Source: Syntrophales bacterium (lineage in GTDB: Bacteria; Desulfobacterota; Syntrophia; Syntrophales; UBA8958). From it: DNA of 10,165 nt. The position numbers and the translations under genes are program-made. Location: positions 1 through 10,165 of the forward strand of contig JALNVY010000076.1 of the NCBI GenBank assembly GCA_023231165.1. The letters run 5' to 3'. Below, in pieces: positions 1-5,968 of the stretch (position 1 is the first letter of the stretch; the number at the start of each line of letters is the position of its first letter). A model generated the notes under the pieces. It ran no database searches. It saw only the letters and a list, made by a program, of their open reading frames with translations, and was not told the DNA's origin.

Positions 1-779
1 CAACCCTTGAAATTCGCTTTCCTCTTTTCCAGGAACGCCTTCATCCCCTCTTTCTGGTCGTCGGTGCTGAAACACTGGGCGCAGCACTCTACTTCCAGTT
101 TGTTCGCGTTGTCCAGGGCAAGATCATAGCCATAAACGATGGAGTGTTTCGCCATCTTCAGGGCAAAGCCGGGCAACCCGGCCAATTTGGCGGCAAATTT
201 CTTTGTCTCCGCCATGAGCTGATCTGCCGGGAAAATCCTGTTGACGAGCCCGACTTCATAAGCCCGCTGGGCGTCAAGCTGGCCACCTCCCAGGATGATT
301 TCCTTGGCCCGGCCGACGCCGATGAGGCGCGGCAGGCGCTGAGTGCCACCCCAACCGGGGATCAGGCCGATGAGGATCTCGGGCTGACCGAAACGGGCCT
401 TGTCGGAAGCAAAGCGCATGTCACAGGCCATCGCGATCTCCGTCCCTCCCCCCAGGGCGAAGCCGTTGACCGCTGCGATGGACGGTTTGCCCATCGTCTC
501 AATGAGGCGCAGGGTGGCATGACCTAATTCCATGAATTCCATGGCCTGCTGGGGCCGCATCTCCTGCATCTCGGAAATGTCCGCCCCGGCCACAAAGGCC
601 TTGTCGCCGGCTCCCGTGAGAATGATCGCCTTGATCGCCGCATCCGTTTGACAGCGCATGGCTGCATCATAGAGTTCCTTAATGGTGACGGAGTCCATCG
701 CGTTCAGGGCCTTGGGCCTGTTAAAAGTGATCGTCGCTACCCCGTTTTCCACATCAAATAAGAGATTCTGATATTCCAT
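1..779 (-). CDS. Enoyl-CoA hydratase / crotonase (complete but for last base of probable stop)
   Basis: Predicted to hydrate crotonyl-CoA (or another short 2-enoyl-CoA) reversibly to the 3-hydroxyacyl-CoA in the cytoplasm, as a crotonase-fold hexamer. Reading from the ATG at 779 gives 259 residues without a stop. Both oxyanion-hole regions are present (AFVAGADISE, residues 61-70; GFALGGGTE, 106-114), as are both catalytic glutamates of true hydratases: E114 in GGGTE and E134 in FGQPEI. The C-terminus FLEKRKANFKG matches the usual family end. The next two bases read TG, so the stop is probably TGA and only one base is missing. A GGGGG-containing ribosome site lies about 10 nt upstream of the ATG. 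It is the last visible gene of the minus-strand operon, 49 nt after hbd. The catalytic residues make a hydratase very likely, but the chain-length preference cannot be read from sequence. Confidence 0.93.
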   Translation of the reverse strand, partial: MEYQNLLFDVENGVATITFNRPKALNAMDSVTIKELYDAAMRCQTDAAIKAIILTGAGDKAFVAGADISEMQEMRPQQAMEFMELGHATLRLIETMGKPSIAAVNGFALGGGTEIAMACDMRFASDKARFGQPEILIGLIPGWGGTQRLPRLIGVGRAKEIILGGGQLDAQRAYEVGLVNRIFPADQLMAETKKFAAKLAGLPGFALKMAKHSIVYGYDLALDNANKLEVECCAQCFSTDDQKEGMKAFLEKRKANFKG

Positions 780-803
780 CAATTCATACCCCCTTTTATC
801 TAT

Positions 804-819
804 GCATCCCGAAAGATGC
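804..819 (-). other. Small intercistronic hairpin with UUCG loop
   Basis: In the minus-strand transcript, GCATCT and GGATGC pair (five Watson-Crick pairs plus one U-G) around a UUCG tetraloop, between the hbd stop and the crotonase ribosome site. No U-run follows, so it is not an intrinsic terminator. It may help stabilise or process the mRNA. The hairpin is short enough to be chance. Confidence 0.35.
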
Positions 820-828
820 GGATTCCCC

Positions 829-1689
829 CTACTTCTGACTATAATCGTAAACGCCTCTGCCGACTTTCCGACCAAGCCAGCCGGCATCGACATATTTCTT
901 CAACAGCGGCGAGGGACGGTATTTGGAATCGCCGAAGCCCTTGTAAAGGACATCCATGATTGCCCAGCAGGTATCCAGACCAATAAGATCGGCCAGGGCC
1001 AGGGGACCCATGGGGTGATTCATGCCCAGAATCATGATGTCGTCAATGGCCTTGGGAGTGCCCACACCTTCCATCAGGGCGCAGAAGGCCTCGTTAATCA
1101 TGGGCATGAGAATGCGGTTGGAGATAAAACCGGGGAAGTCGTTGCATTCCACTGGAACCTTGCCGAACTGCTTGGTGAGGCTTTCCGTCAGGTCGTAGGT
1201 CGCCTGTGAAGTCGCCAATCCCCGGATGATCTCTACGAGCCTCATAACCGGCACGGGGTTCATGAAGTGCATACCAATAACCTTGTCCGCACGCTTGGTA
1301 GCGCCGGCAATGCGGGTGATGGGAATGGATGAGGTATTTGTGGCCAAGACGACATCGGGCTTGCAGAACTCATCGAGTTTCCTGAAGATGCCGAGTTTCA
1401 GATCTTCTCTTTCCACCGCCGCCTCGACGACGAAATCGGCAGCCTTCATGTCTTCGAGGTTCGTGCTTTTCTTGATCCGGCTGAGGATCTCCGCCTTCTT
1501 ATCCGCCGTGATCTTTTCTTTGGCCACCAGCCGGTCGAGGTTTTTCGAGATGGTGTCGTAGCCTCTATCCACGAACTGATCCGAAATGTCGTTCATGATG
1601 ACATTTAAGCCCCCGGGATAGGCCGCCACCTGGGCGATGCCGTTTCCCATCTGTCCGGCGCCAATGACGCCAAAGGTTTTTACTGCCAT
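829..1689 (-). CDS. hbd: 3-hydroxybutyryl-CoA dehydrogenase (Hbd / 3-hydroxyacyl-CoA dehydrogenase)
   Basis: NAD(P)-dependent cytoplasmic enzyme interconverting acetoacetyl-CoA and 3-hydroxybutyryl-CoA. The 286 residues are the normal length for the stand-alone bacterial enzyme. The N-terminal Rossmann fold carries GAGQMG (residues 10-15), and the second strand ends in an acidic residue (VIMND, D34), which favours NAD over NADP. The catalytic pair is H141 (GMHFMNP) and E153 (RLVEI), with the active-site serines in NTSS (118-121). The C-terminal helical domain includes NDFPGFISNR and the closing GRGVYDY motif. I chose the ATG at 1689 because an AAGGAGGG site lies six nt upstream. A TTG two codons earlier (1695) would abut that site and is unlikely. 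The gene lies between the thiolases and the crotonase in the same operon, which supports the four-carbon substrate. No odd residues seen. Confidence 0.96.
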   Translation of the reverse strand: MAVKTFGVIGAGQMGNGIAQVAAYPGGLNVIMNDISDQFVDRGYDTISKNLDRLVAKEKITADKKAEILSRIKKSTNLEDMKAADFVVEAAVEREDLKLGIFRKLDEFCKPDVVLATNTSSIPITRIAGATKRADKVIGMHFMNPVPVMRLVEIIRGLATSQATYDLTESLTKQFGKVPVECNDFPGFISNRILMPMINEAFCALMEGVGTPKAIDDIMILGMNHPMGPLALADLIGLDTCWAIMDVLYKGFGDSKYRPSPLLKKYVDAGWLGRKVGRGVYDYSQK

Positions 1690-1724
1690 GTTCAACCCTC
1701 CTTTATGATATTAAGGTTTATGAA

Positions 1725-1750
1725 GGGGCGGCCCATTCAGGGGCCACCCC
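1725..1750 (-). other. GC-rich intercistronic hairpin between thiolase and hbd
   Basis: Arms 1725-1734 and 1741-1750 flank a 6-nt loop. In the minus-strand RNA all ten positions pair (nine Watson-Crick plus one U-G). In the plus-strand RNA the same position is a C-A mismatch, so the structure favours the operon transcript. No U-run follows on the minus side, so a full terminator is unlikely. A role in mRNA stability, or in setting thiolase and dehydrogenase levels apart, is inferred. Confidence 0.6.
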
Positions 1751-1771
1751 GATCATATCATACCAACTTAA

Positions 1772-3061
1772 TTACACGGCCTCGAGGACAATGGACATTC
1801 CCTGACCGCCGCCGATGCACAGGGAGGCCAGACCCAGGTTCACGCCCTTCTTCTTCATCTGCATGGCCAGGGTGTAAGTAATCCTGGCGCCGGTATTGCC
1901 GATGGGGTGACCAATGGAGATCCCGCTGCCGTTGAGATTACACTTATCCAGATCCACACCGAGTTCCTTGATGCAGCCCAGGGCCTGAACCGCAAAGGCC
2001 TCGTTGAGCTCGATGAGCCCGATATCCTTCATCGTGATGCCGAGCTTGCTGAACAGTTTCCGCGTCGCCGGAATGGGACCGAGGCCCATATACGCCGGAT
2101 CCACGCCGCCGGTAGCATAACCCTTGATTTTGGCCAGAGGTTTCAGGCCCAGTTCTTTAGCCTTGTCGCCGCTCATGATAACCACTGCCGTGGCGCCGTC
2201 ATTAATGCCCGAGGCGTTTCCGGCCGTAACGGTGCCGTCCTTTTTGAAGACCGGCGAGAGTTTTGCCATTTTTTCGAGGGTTGTATCCATGGGACGCTCG
2301 TCCACGGCAAAGACCTTGGGATCGCCCTTCCGCTGAGGAATGACGACGGGTACGATCTCGTCAGCAACGGCGCCGCTGGCGATAGCTGCTCTTGCCCTTC
2401 TATGGCTCTCATAGGCTAGCTGATCCTGCTCGGCCCGGGAGATTCCGTACTTTGCGGCGATGGCTTCCGCCGTGTTACCCATGTGGTAGCCGTTGAAGAT
2501 TTCCCAGAGGCCGTCATGGACCAGTAGGTCTGTTACCTTACCGTAGGGCATACTCATTCGGTAACCCCAACGGGCGTCGGGCATGGCGTAAGGGACATTG
2601 CTCATGTTTTCCATACCGCCGGCCACGATGATATCTGCATCACCTGCCTTGATGGCCTGAGCGGCCAAGGCGATAGCCTTCATGCCTGATGCACATACTT
2701 TCTGAACCGTGAAAACATTCGTCTCCTCGGGAAGACCTGCAAAAATCGCCGCCTGCCGAGGGGGATTCTGGCCCACACCTGCATTCAGAACATTACCCAT
2801 GATAACCTCGTCAAAATAAACCGGGGTCAGGGAACTGTCGTAGGCAAAGTATTTCTTCTGCACATCCGTCATATCGAAATCGCCGAAGATGGACGGCCGG
2901 GCCTTCTTGATGGCGTCTGTAACGGCCGGGCGGAGTCCTGCCCTGATGATGGCTTCTTTGATAACCAGCCTGCCTAACTCTACAACCGAGACGCCCTTAA
3001 GGGACCCGCCGAATTCACCGACGGCAGTCCGGGCGCCGCTTACAATAACCGCTTCTCTCAT
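1772..3061 (-). CDS. Acetyl-CoA acetyltransferase / 3-ketoacyl-CoA thiolase with internal insertion
   Basis: Thiolase that condenses two acetyl-CoA or cleaves acetoacetyl-CoA (or a short 3-ketoacyl-CoA). All catalytic elements are visible: nucleophile C123 in VCASGMKA, NEAF in the loop ELNEAFAVQA, H385 in GHPIG, and the second cysteine C415 in CIGGGQG. The TAGNASGINDG segment is also canonical. At 429 residues it is about 35 longer than typical 390-395-residue thiolases. The surplus lies at roughly residues 45-80, between the first helix (IKEAIIRAGL) and the strand DEVIMGNVL; it is charged and aromatic and has no motif I recognise. The ATG has an AAAGGAGA site nine nt upstream. It is the second gene of the operon, 37 nt after the first thiolase and 82 nt before hbd. 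The assignment as thiolase is secure; synthetic versus degradative role and chain length are not decided by sequence. Confidence 0.95.
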   Translation of the reverse strand: MREAVIVSGARTAVGEFGGSLKGVSVVELGRLVIKEAIIRAGLRPAVTDAIKKARPSIFGDFDMTDVQKKYFAYDSSLTPVYFDEVIMGNVLNAGVGQNPPRQAAIFAGLPEETNVFTVQKVCASGMKAIALAAQAIKAGDADIIVAGGMENMSNVPYAMPDARWGYRMSMPYGKVTDLLVHDGLWEIFNGYHMGNTAEAIAAKYGISRAEQDQLAYESHRRARAAIASGAVADEIVPVVIPQRKGDPKVFAVDERPMDTTLEKMAKLSPVFKKDGTVTAGNASGINDGATAVVIMSGDKAKELGLKPLAKIKGYATGGVDPAYMGLGPIPATRKLFSKLGITMKDIGLIELNEAFAVQALGCIKELGVDLDKCNLNGSGISIGHPIGNTGARITYTLAMQMKKKGVNLGLASLCIGGGQGMSIVLEAV

Positions 3062-3098
3062 ACTACTACTTCTCCTTTCAAAAAAAATATATTCAGGT

Positions 3099-4460
3099 TT
3101 ATTTATCTACTCTGATAAGCATGGCATCGCCTTGGGCGTGTCCGGCACAGATGCCGCACGCCCCGATGCCGCCGCCCCGCCGCCGCAATTCATAAGCCAG
3201 GGTCATGAGGATCCGGGCCCCCGTAGCGCCGATGGGATGTCCGTAGGCAATAGCGCTACCGTTGGGATTCACCTTTTTGAACATCTCTTCCTTGCTCAAT
3301 CCCAAGATGGTGCGGGAGCTGACAATGGCCACCGCTGCGAACGCCTCATTGATTTCGATTACGTCTAACTGATCGACGGTCATGTCGTTCTGATCGAGGA
3401 TCTTCTTGATGGAAAGCCCGGGCACCGTGGCGATATCCTTCGGCGGCTGGGAGACCTCGGCGTAATCGAGGATCGTGAAGAGGGGCTTCATGCCCAGCTT
3501 AGCGGCCATCTCCTTGCTCATGAGCATGCAGACGTCGCCGCCGTCGTTGACGCCGGGGGCATTGCCCGCCGTCACGCTTCCCGGTTGTCCCGTCACGGGG
3601 CTCTTATGATTGAAGACGGGGGGTAGTTTCGCCAGACCTTCCGCGGTTGTTCCCGGCCTTGGTCCTTCATCCTTGTCAAAGATGATGACTTCTTTTCCCT
3701 TCTTGATCTCCACAGGGAAAATCTCGTCGTCCAGTTTTCCTTCCTTCATGGCCTTCACGGCTTTCAGCTGAGAATTTAGAGCCCACTCATCCATGTCCTG
3801 GCGGGTGTAGCCGAACTCGTCGGCGACCTCCGATCCGTGAATGGCCATGTGGCGATTATAAAAAGCGTCCCAGAGACCATCCAGAACCATTGCATCCACG
3901 AGCCTGCCATTCGGCAATCCCATCCGGGAACCCCAGCGCATGTCGGGAAGAACGTAGGGACAGTTACTCATGCTCTCCTGACCGCCAGCGATGACGATTT
4001 CGGCCCGGCCTGTCTGAATCATCTGGACCGCAAGGTCAATGGTCTTGATCCCGGAGGAACATACCTTGTTGACGGTAATGGAGGGAACGCTTTCCGGAAC
4101 TCCCGCCAGGATGGTTGCCTGGCGGCTGGGCACCTGCCCGCAGCCTGCCGGAACAACTTGACCCATAATAATATAATCTACGTCCTCTCCCTTTACCTTG
4201 CCGCCTGTTCTTCTCAGACATTCCTTGATGGCCAGCGCCCCGAGTTGAGGGGCGTCAAAACCCTTCAGGGCCCCACCGAAGACGCCATAGGGGGTCCGAC
4301 AGGCCTCGACGCAGACAACTTCGCGAAGACCTTTGGAATTATTTTTGATTTTTCTTCCCATCCCGGAAAAATCCGGCTTCCGCTCGCCGAATTTGGCAAT
4401 CGGCGCGTCCTTGTAGAATTCCTTCCTCGTTTTATCCAACTTCTGCGGTACTTTTTCCAT
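3099..4460 (-). CDS. Second thiolase (acetyl-CoA C-acyltransferase) with N-terminal extension
   Basis: First gene of the operon and a divergent paralogue of the thiolase next to it. Catalytic residues are C134 (NKVCSSGIKT), the ENEAF-equivalent EINEAF, H408 (GHPIGATGAR) and C438 in CGICAGHAQGDA. The fold normally starts near the segment VVCVEACRTPYG (from residue 48), so about 45 residues are extra at the N-terminus: charged, lysine-rich, with no signal peptide or membrane segment. Other departures are CAGHAQG instead of the common CIGGGQG around the second cysteine, an insertion NHKSPVTGQPGS before TAGNAPGVNDG, and GGDVCMLM where GAAAVVLM is usual. The ATG directly follows a strong GGAGGAGGAG ribosome site, which argues that the extension is translated. 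Enzyme class is sure; the substrate may differ from that of the neighbouring thiolase. Confidence 0.93.
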   Translation of the reverse strand: MEKVPQKLDKTRKEFYKDAPIAKFGERKPDFSGMGRKIKNNSKGLREVVCVEACRTPYGVFGGALKGFDAPQLGALAIKECLRRTGGKVKGEDVDYIIMGQVVPAGCGQVPSRQATILAGVPESVPSITVNKVCSSGIKTIDLAVQMIQTGRAEIVIAGGQESMSNCPYVLPDMRWGSRMGLPNGRLVDAMVLDGLWDAFYNRHMAIHGSEVADEFGYTRQDMDEWALNSQLKAVKAMKEGKLDDEIFPVEIKKGKEVIIFDKDEGPRPGTTAEGLAKLPPVFNHKSPVTGQPGSVTAGNAPGVNDGGDVCMLMSKEMAAKLGMKPLFTILDYAEVSQPPKDIATVPGLSIKKILDQNDMTVDQLDVIEINEAFAAVAIVSSRTILGLSKEEMFKKVNPNGSAIAYGHPIGATGARILMTLAYELRRRGGGIGACGICAGHAQGDAMLIRVDK

Positions 4461-4530
4461 CTCCTCCTCCTTTTTTCCTCTTCACCGGTTCCGGTCAGGT
4501 ATTTCTGGAAATTCCCCTCCTCACCAGTGT

Positions 4531-4559
4531 ATTATAATGTCATTAAATCATCAGGCCAG
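4531..4559 (-). promoter_or_regulatory. Candidate promoter of the beta-oxidation operon
   Basis: On the minus strand a perfect TATAAT (4536-4531) lies so that transcription would start near 4524, about 64 nt before the first thiolase start codon. With a 17-nt spacer the -35 would be CTGGCC, matching only three of six consensus positions. The spacer is almost filled by the repeated motif at 4539-4553, as expected for a repressor site, which is an inference. The strong -10 but poor -35 keeps confidence moderate. Confidence 0.45.
4539..4553. repeat. Left copy of 15-bp inverted repeat (possible operator)
   Basis: GTCATTAAATCATCA, the exact reverse complement of 4926-4940. The core TCATTAAATCA is itself nearly palindromic, as in binding sites for dimeric regulators. 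It sits in the -10/-35 spacer of the candidate operon promoter. No regulator gene is in the window to match it to. Confidence 0.5.
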
Positions 4560-4628
4560 AGCAAAATTTCCCATCTCATCGCCCACAGAAAAAAGGCAAT
4601 CCCCTCGATCCTTATGAATATTTGGGAG

Positions 4629-4979
4629 TGATTTCTGGTTAAATATTTCGAATATCTCAGAATGGATGCAGACTGAGGCGGTCCTGACGCCTCTCAGCAT
4701 GCCTGTCTTTGTGGAAGTATGTCGCATCACGGCCGGGTCATCTCCTTCAACATCAGGGATTTCAAGCTCAATGACTCTTTACTCGAGATACTCGCTTACA
4801 ATATGTTTGTCAGTGGGTAATAGAGGCGGTGACTTTCAAGATTATGCCAAAGTCTTCATCCGCGCAACCACGGCACCTATATACCTTTCAGATTTGGTTG
4901 TCAAGACGAATCCCAATGTTTTTTATGATGATTTAATGACTTTCAGTCAGGCCTTTTCAGTTCTCGACTGTAAATAATA
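4629..4979 (+). pseudogene. Possible remnant of a broken gene
   Basis: One frame reads through a TGA at 4674-4676 and continues to a TAA at 4818-4820. It includes a 33-codon stretch from ATG 4719 (MSHHGRVISFN...) with clear G/C preference at third positions (about 22 of 32), unlike the AT-rich flanks. Coding-like sequence then seems to continue one frame over (RGGDFQDYAKVF onward) to the TAA at 4975-4977. None of the possible starts has a sensible ribosome site. This pattern fits a gene disrupted by a stop and a frameshift, but no protein family was recognised and chance remains possible. A continuous 103-codon frame (4666-4977) also exists but switches character midway. Confidence 0.25.
4926..4940. 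repeat. Right copy of 15-bp inverted repeat
   Basis: TGATGATTTAATGAC, the exact reverse complement of 4539-4553. It lies about 110 bp upstream of the candidate lipoprotein promoter. No target-site duplication flanks the pair, so a transposon end is less likely than a shared regulator site. Confidence 0.5.
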
Positions 4980-5048
4980 ATCAAGTGTTTGAATAGAACT
5001 GAATCACGATGAGCCATCCTTGATAAAAGGAATCTGATCAAAAAAATC

Positions 5049-5077
5049 TTGACAACTTTGAAAATCAATATAATTAC
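5049..5077 (+). promoter_or_regulatory. Candidate promoter of the lipoprotein gene
   Basis: A perfect TTGACA (5049-5054) and a perfect TATAAT (5069-5074) are present, but the spacer is only 14 bp, shorter than usual for sigma-70. With a normal 16-17-bp spacer the -10 would be a poor AT-rich hexamer. One of the two elements probably works with a weaker partner. The leader to the ATG would be about 50 nt. Confidence 0.4.
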
Positions 5078-5132
5078 GAAAGCCAATTTTCGATAATTGA
5101 GCATAAAATTACATTAAGGAGGGGATTAGGTT

Positions 5133-5729
5133 ATGAAGTATTTTAAGTATGCAGTATCATCGATTATGGTTATGGCACTGATCATGATGTTCATCGGCTG
5201 TGCGAAACCACCCGAAGCTGAGAAGGCGGCTGCCAAGTCAGCTATGGACAGTGCCGTAACCGCAGGTGCTGATAAGTATGCCGCCGCCGATTTCAAAAAT
5301 GCTCAGAGTACCTGGGAAGCTTCTGAAGCGAAGATGATTGACAAGAAGTACGAGGAAGCCAAGCAGGGTTACGTAAGTGCAAAGGCCGCCTTCGAAAAGG
5401 CTGTCGGCGCTGCCGCGGCAGGCAAGAAGGTCATGACCGATGAGGCGAACGCAGCCGTAGCCGCTCTGGAAGATGGATGGAAGAATCTTGCCGCAGCAGC
5501 CAAGGGCGTCGAAAAGAAGATGAAGGACCAGCAGGAGGCCTGGGCGGCTGACACGAAAGTCTTTGAGGACGGATTGAAAGCAACCAAAGACATGATTGCC
5601 GGTGATCCGGCCGGTGCCAAGAAGAAGGCCGGTGAGCTGAAATCCATCATCGACAAATGGGACGCCACCTTCAAAGATCTGGCCGCCATCCCTGACAAGC
5701 CCGTGAAAAAAGGTAAGAATAAGAAATAG
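5133..5729 (+). CDS. Small alanine/lysine-rich lipoprotein, DUF4398-like
   Basis: A 198-residue secreted lipoprotein of unknown role. The N-terminus is a classic lipoprotein signal: MKYFK, a hydrophobic stretch (residues 7-21) and the lipobox FIGC with lipidated C23. The next residues AKP carry no inner-membrane retention aspartate, so the outer membrane is likely. The mature part is almost entirely predicted helix, rich in Ala, Lys, Glu and Asp, with coiled-coil-like repeats. Segments such as DKYAAADFKNAQSTWEASEA and KYEEAKQGYVSAKAAFEKA resemble DUF4398-type helical-repeat lipoproteins. The C-terminus is a basic tail (KKGKNKK). A strong AAGGAGGGG site precedes the ATG by about 9 nt. It stands alone with its own terminator, so it is probably monocistronic. 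A structural or envelope-spanning role is only a guess. Confidence 0.88.
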   Translation: MKYFKYAVSSIMVMALIMMFIGCAKPPEAEKAAAKSAMDSAVTAGADKYAAADFKNAQSTWEASEAKMIDKKYEEAKQGYVSAKAAFEKAVGAAAAGKKVMTDEANAAVAALEDGWKNLAAAAKGVEKKMKDQQEAWAADTKVFEDGLKATKDMIAGDPAGAKKKAGELKSIIDKWDATFKDLAAIPDKPVKKGKNKK

Positions 5730-5757
5730 TCAAATATTTTTCATCGGTAATCTGCAA

Positions 5758-5796
5758 AAAAAAGCGTTTCGTCCCTTTAGGACGGAGCGCTTTTTT
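5758..5796 (+). terminator. Strong intrinsic terminator after the lipoprotein gene
   Basis: A stem of about 17 bp with loop CTTTA (5775-5779). The inner arms are CGTCC and GGACG, followed outward by a GCG/CGC clamp and an A-run pairing with the U-run at 5791-5796. Two U-G wobbles in the plus-strand RNA would be A-C mismatches on the other strand, so it points towards the lipoprotein transcript. It begins about 28 nt after the stop codon. Confidence 0.92.
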
Positions 5797-5873
5797 GTAT
5801 CCTCAGCTTCTTCGCCATAAATGGTCTAAGGACAAAGAATCATGATCAAGTAAATATTCCCCCGACATGAAAA

Positions 5874-5893
5874 GTGGCAGTCAAGGATGCCAC
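5874..5893. promoter_or_regulatory. Palindrome upstream of the RdgC-like gene promoter
   Basis: GTGGCA and TGCCAC, six exact base pairs separated by 8 nt, end one base before the candidate -35 at 5895. The symmetry and position fit an operator for a dimeric regulator; no U-run follows, so it is not a terminator. The regulator is unknown. Confidence 0.35.
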
Positions 5894-5894
5894 G

Positions 5895-5923
5895 TTGCAA
5901 TTGTCTCCCAGGTTGTATATAAG
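5895..5923 (+). promoter_or_regulatory. Candidate promoter of the RdgC-like gene
   Basis: TTGCAA (5895-5900), a 17-bp spacer and TATAAG (5918-5923) form a good sigma-70-type match. Transcription would start near 5930, leaving a leader of about 40 nt that carries the GGGAAGGA ribosome site. Confidence 0.5.
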
Positions 5924-5968
5924 GCGGAGCCACCTTAACCAAACAATCTCAAGGGAAGGATTAAACTG

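Larger units (their letters stand above)
4461..5132. other. Divergent intergenic region, 672 bp
   Basis: Lies between the minus-strand operon and the plus-strand lipoprotein gene. It holds the candidate operon promoter, both copies of the 15-bp inverted repeat, a stretch with broken coding-like frames (4629-4979), and the candidate lipoprotein promoter and ribosome site. The flanks (about 4500-4660 and 4975-5110) are AT-rich, and no RNA gene was recognised. Confidence 0.6.

Noticed and set aside
144..527. A 127-codon plus-strand frame
   Set aside because: Antisense to the crotonase gene, which has both catalytic glutamates in this region.
1690..1695. TTG start for hbd two codons upstream of the ATG
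   Set aside because: It would directly abut the GGAGGG ribosome site; the ATG at 1689 has normal six-nt spacing.
1907..2419. A 170-codon plus-strand frame
   Set aside because: Fully antisense to the second thiolase, whose catalytic motifs cover this stretch.
3837..4631. A 264-codon plus-strand frame
   Set aside because: It is mostly antisense to the well-supported first thiolase and runs into AT-rich non-coding DNA, with low-complexity content and no recognised domain.
4674..4676. In-frame TGA as a possible selenocysteine codon
   Set aside because: No selenoprotein family similarity, no convincing downstream hairpin and no ribosome site; a decayed or non-coding frame is simpler.
4539..4940. 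The inverted-repeat pair as ends of an insertion sequence
   Set aside because: No transposase is encoded between the copies and no target-site duplication flanks them. It is kept only as an alternative to operator sites.
5017..5031. Small hairpin TCCTT/AAGGA as a terminator
   Set aside because: Only five pairs, AT-rich, with no U-run after it on either strand.
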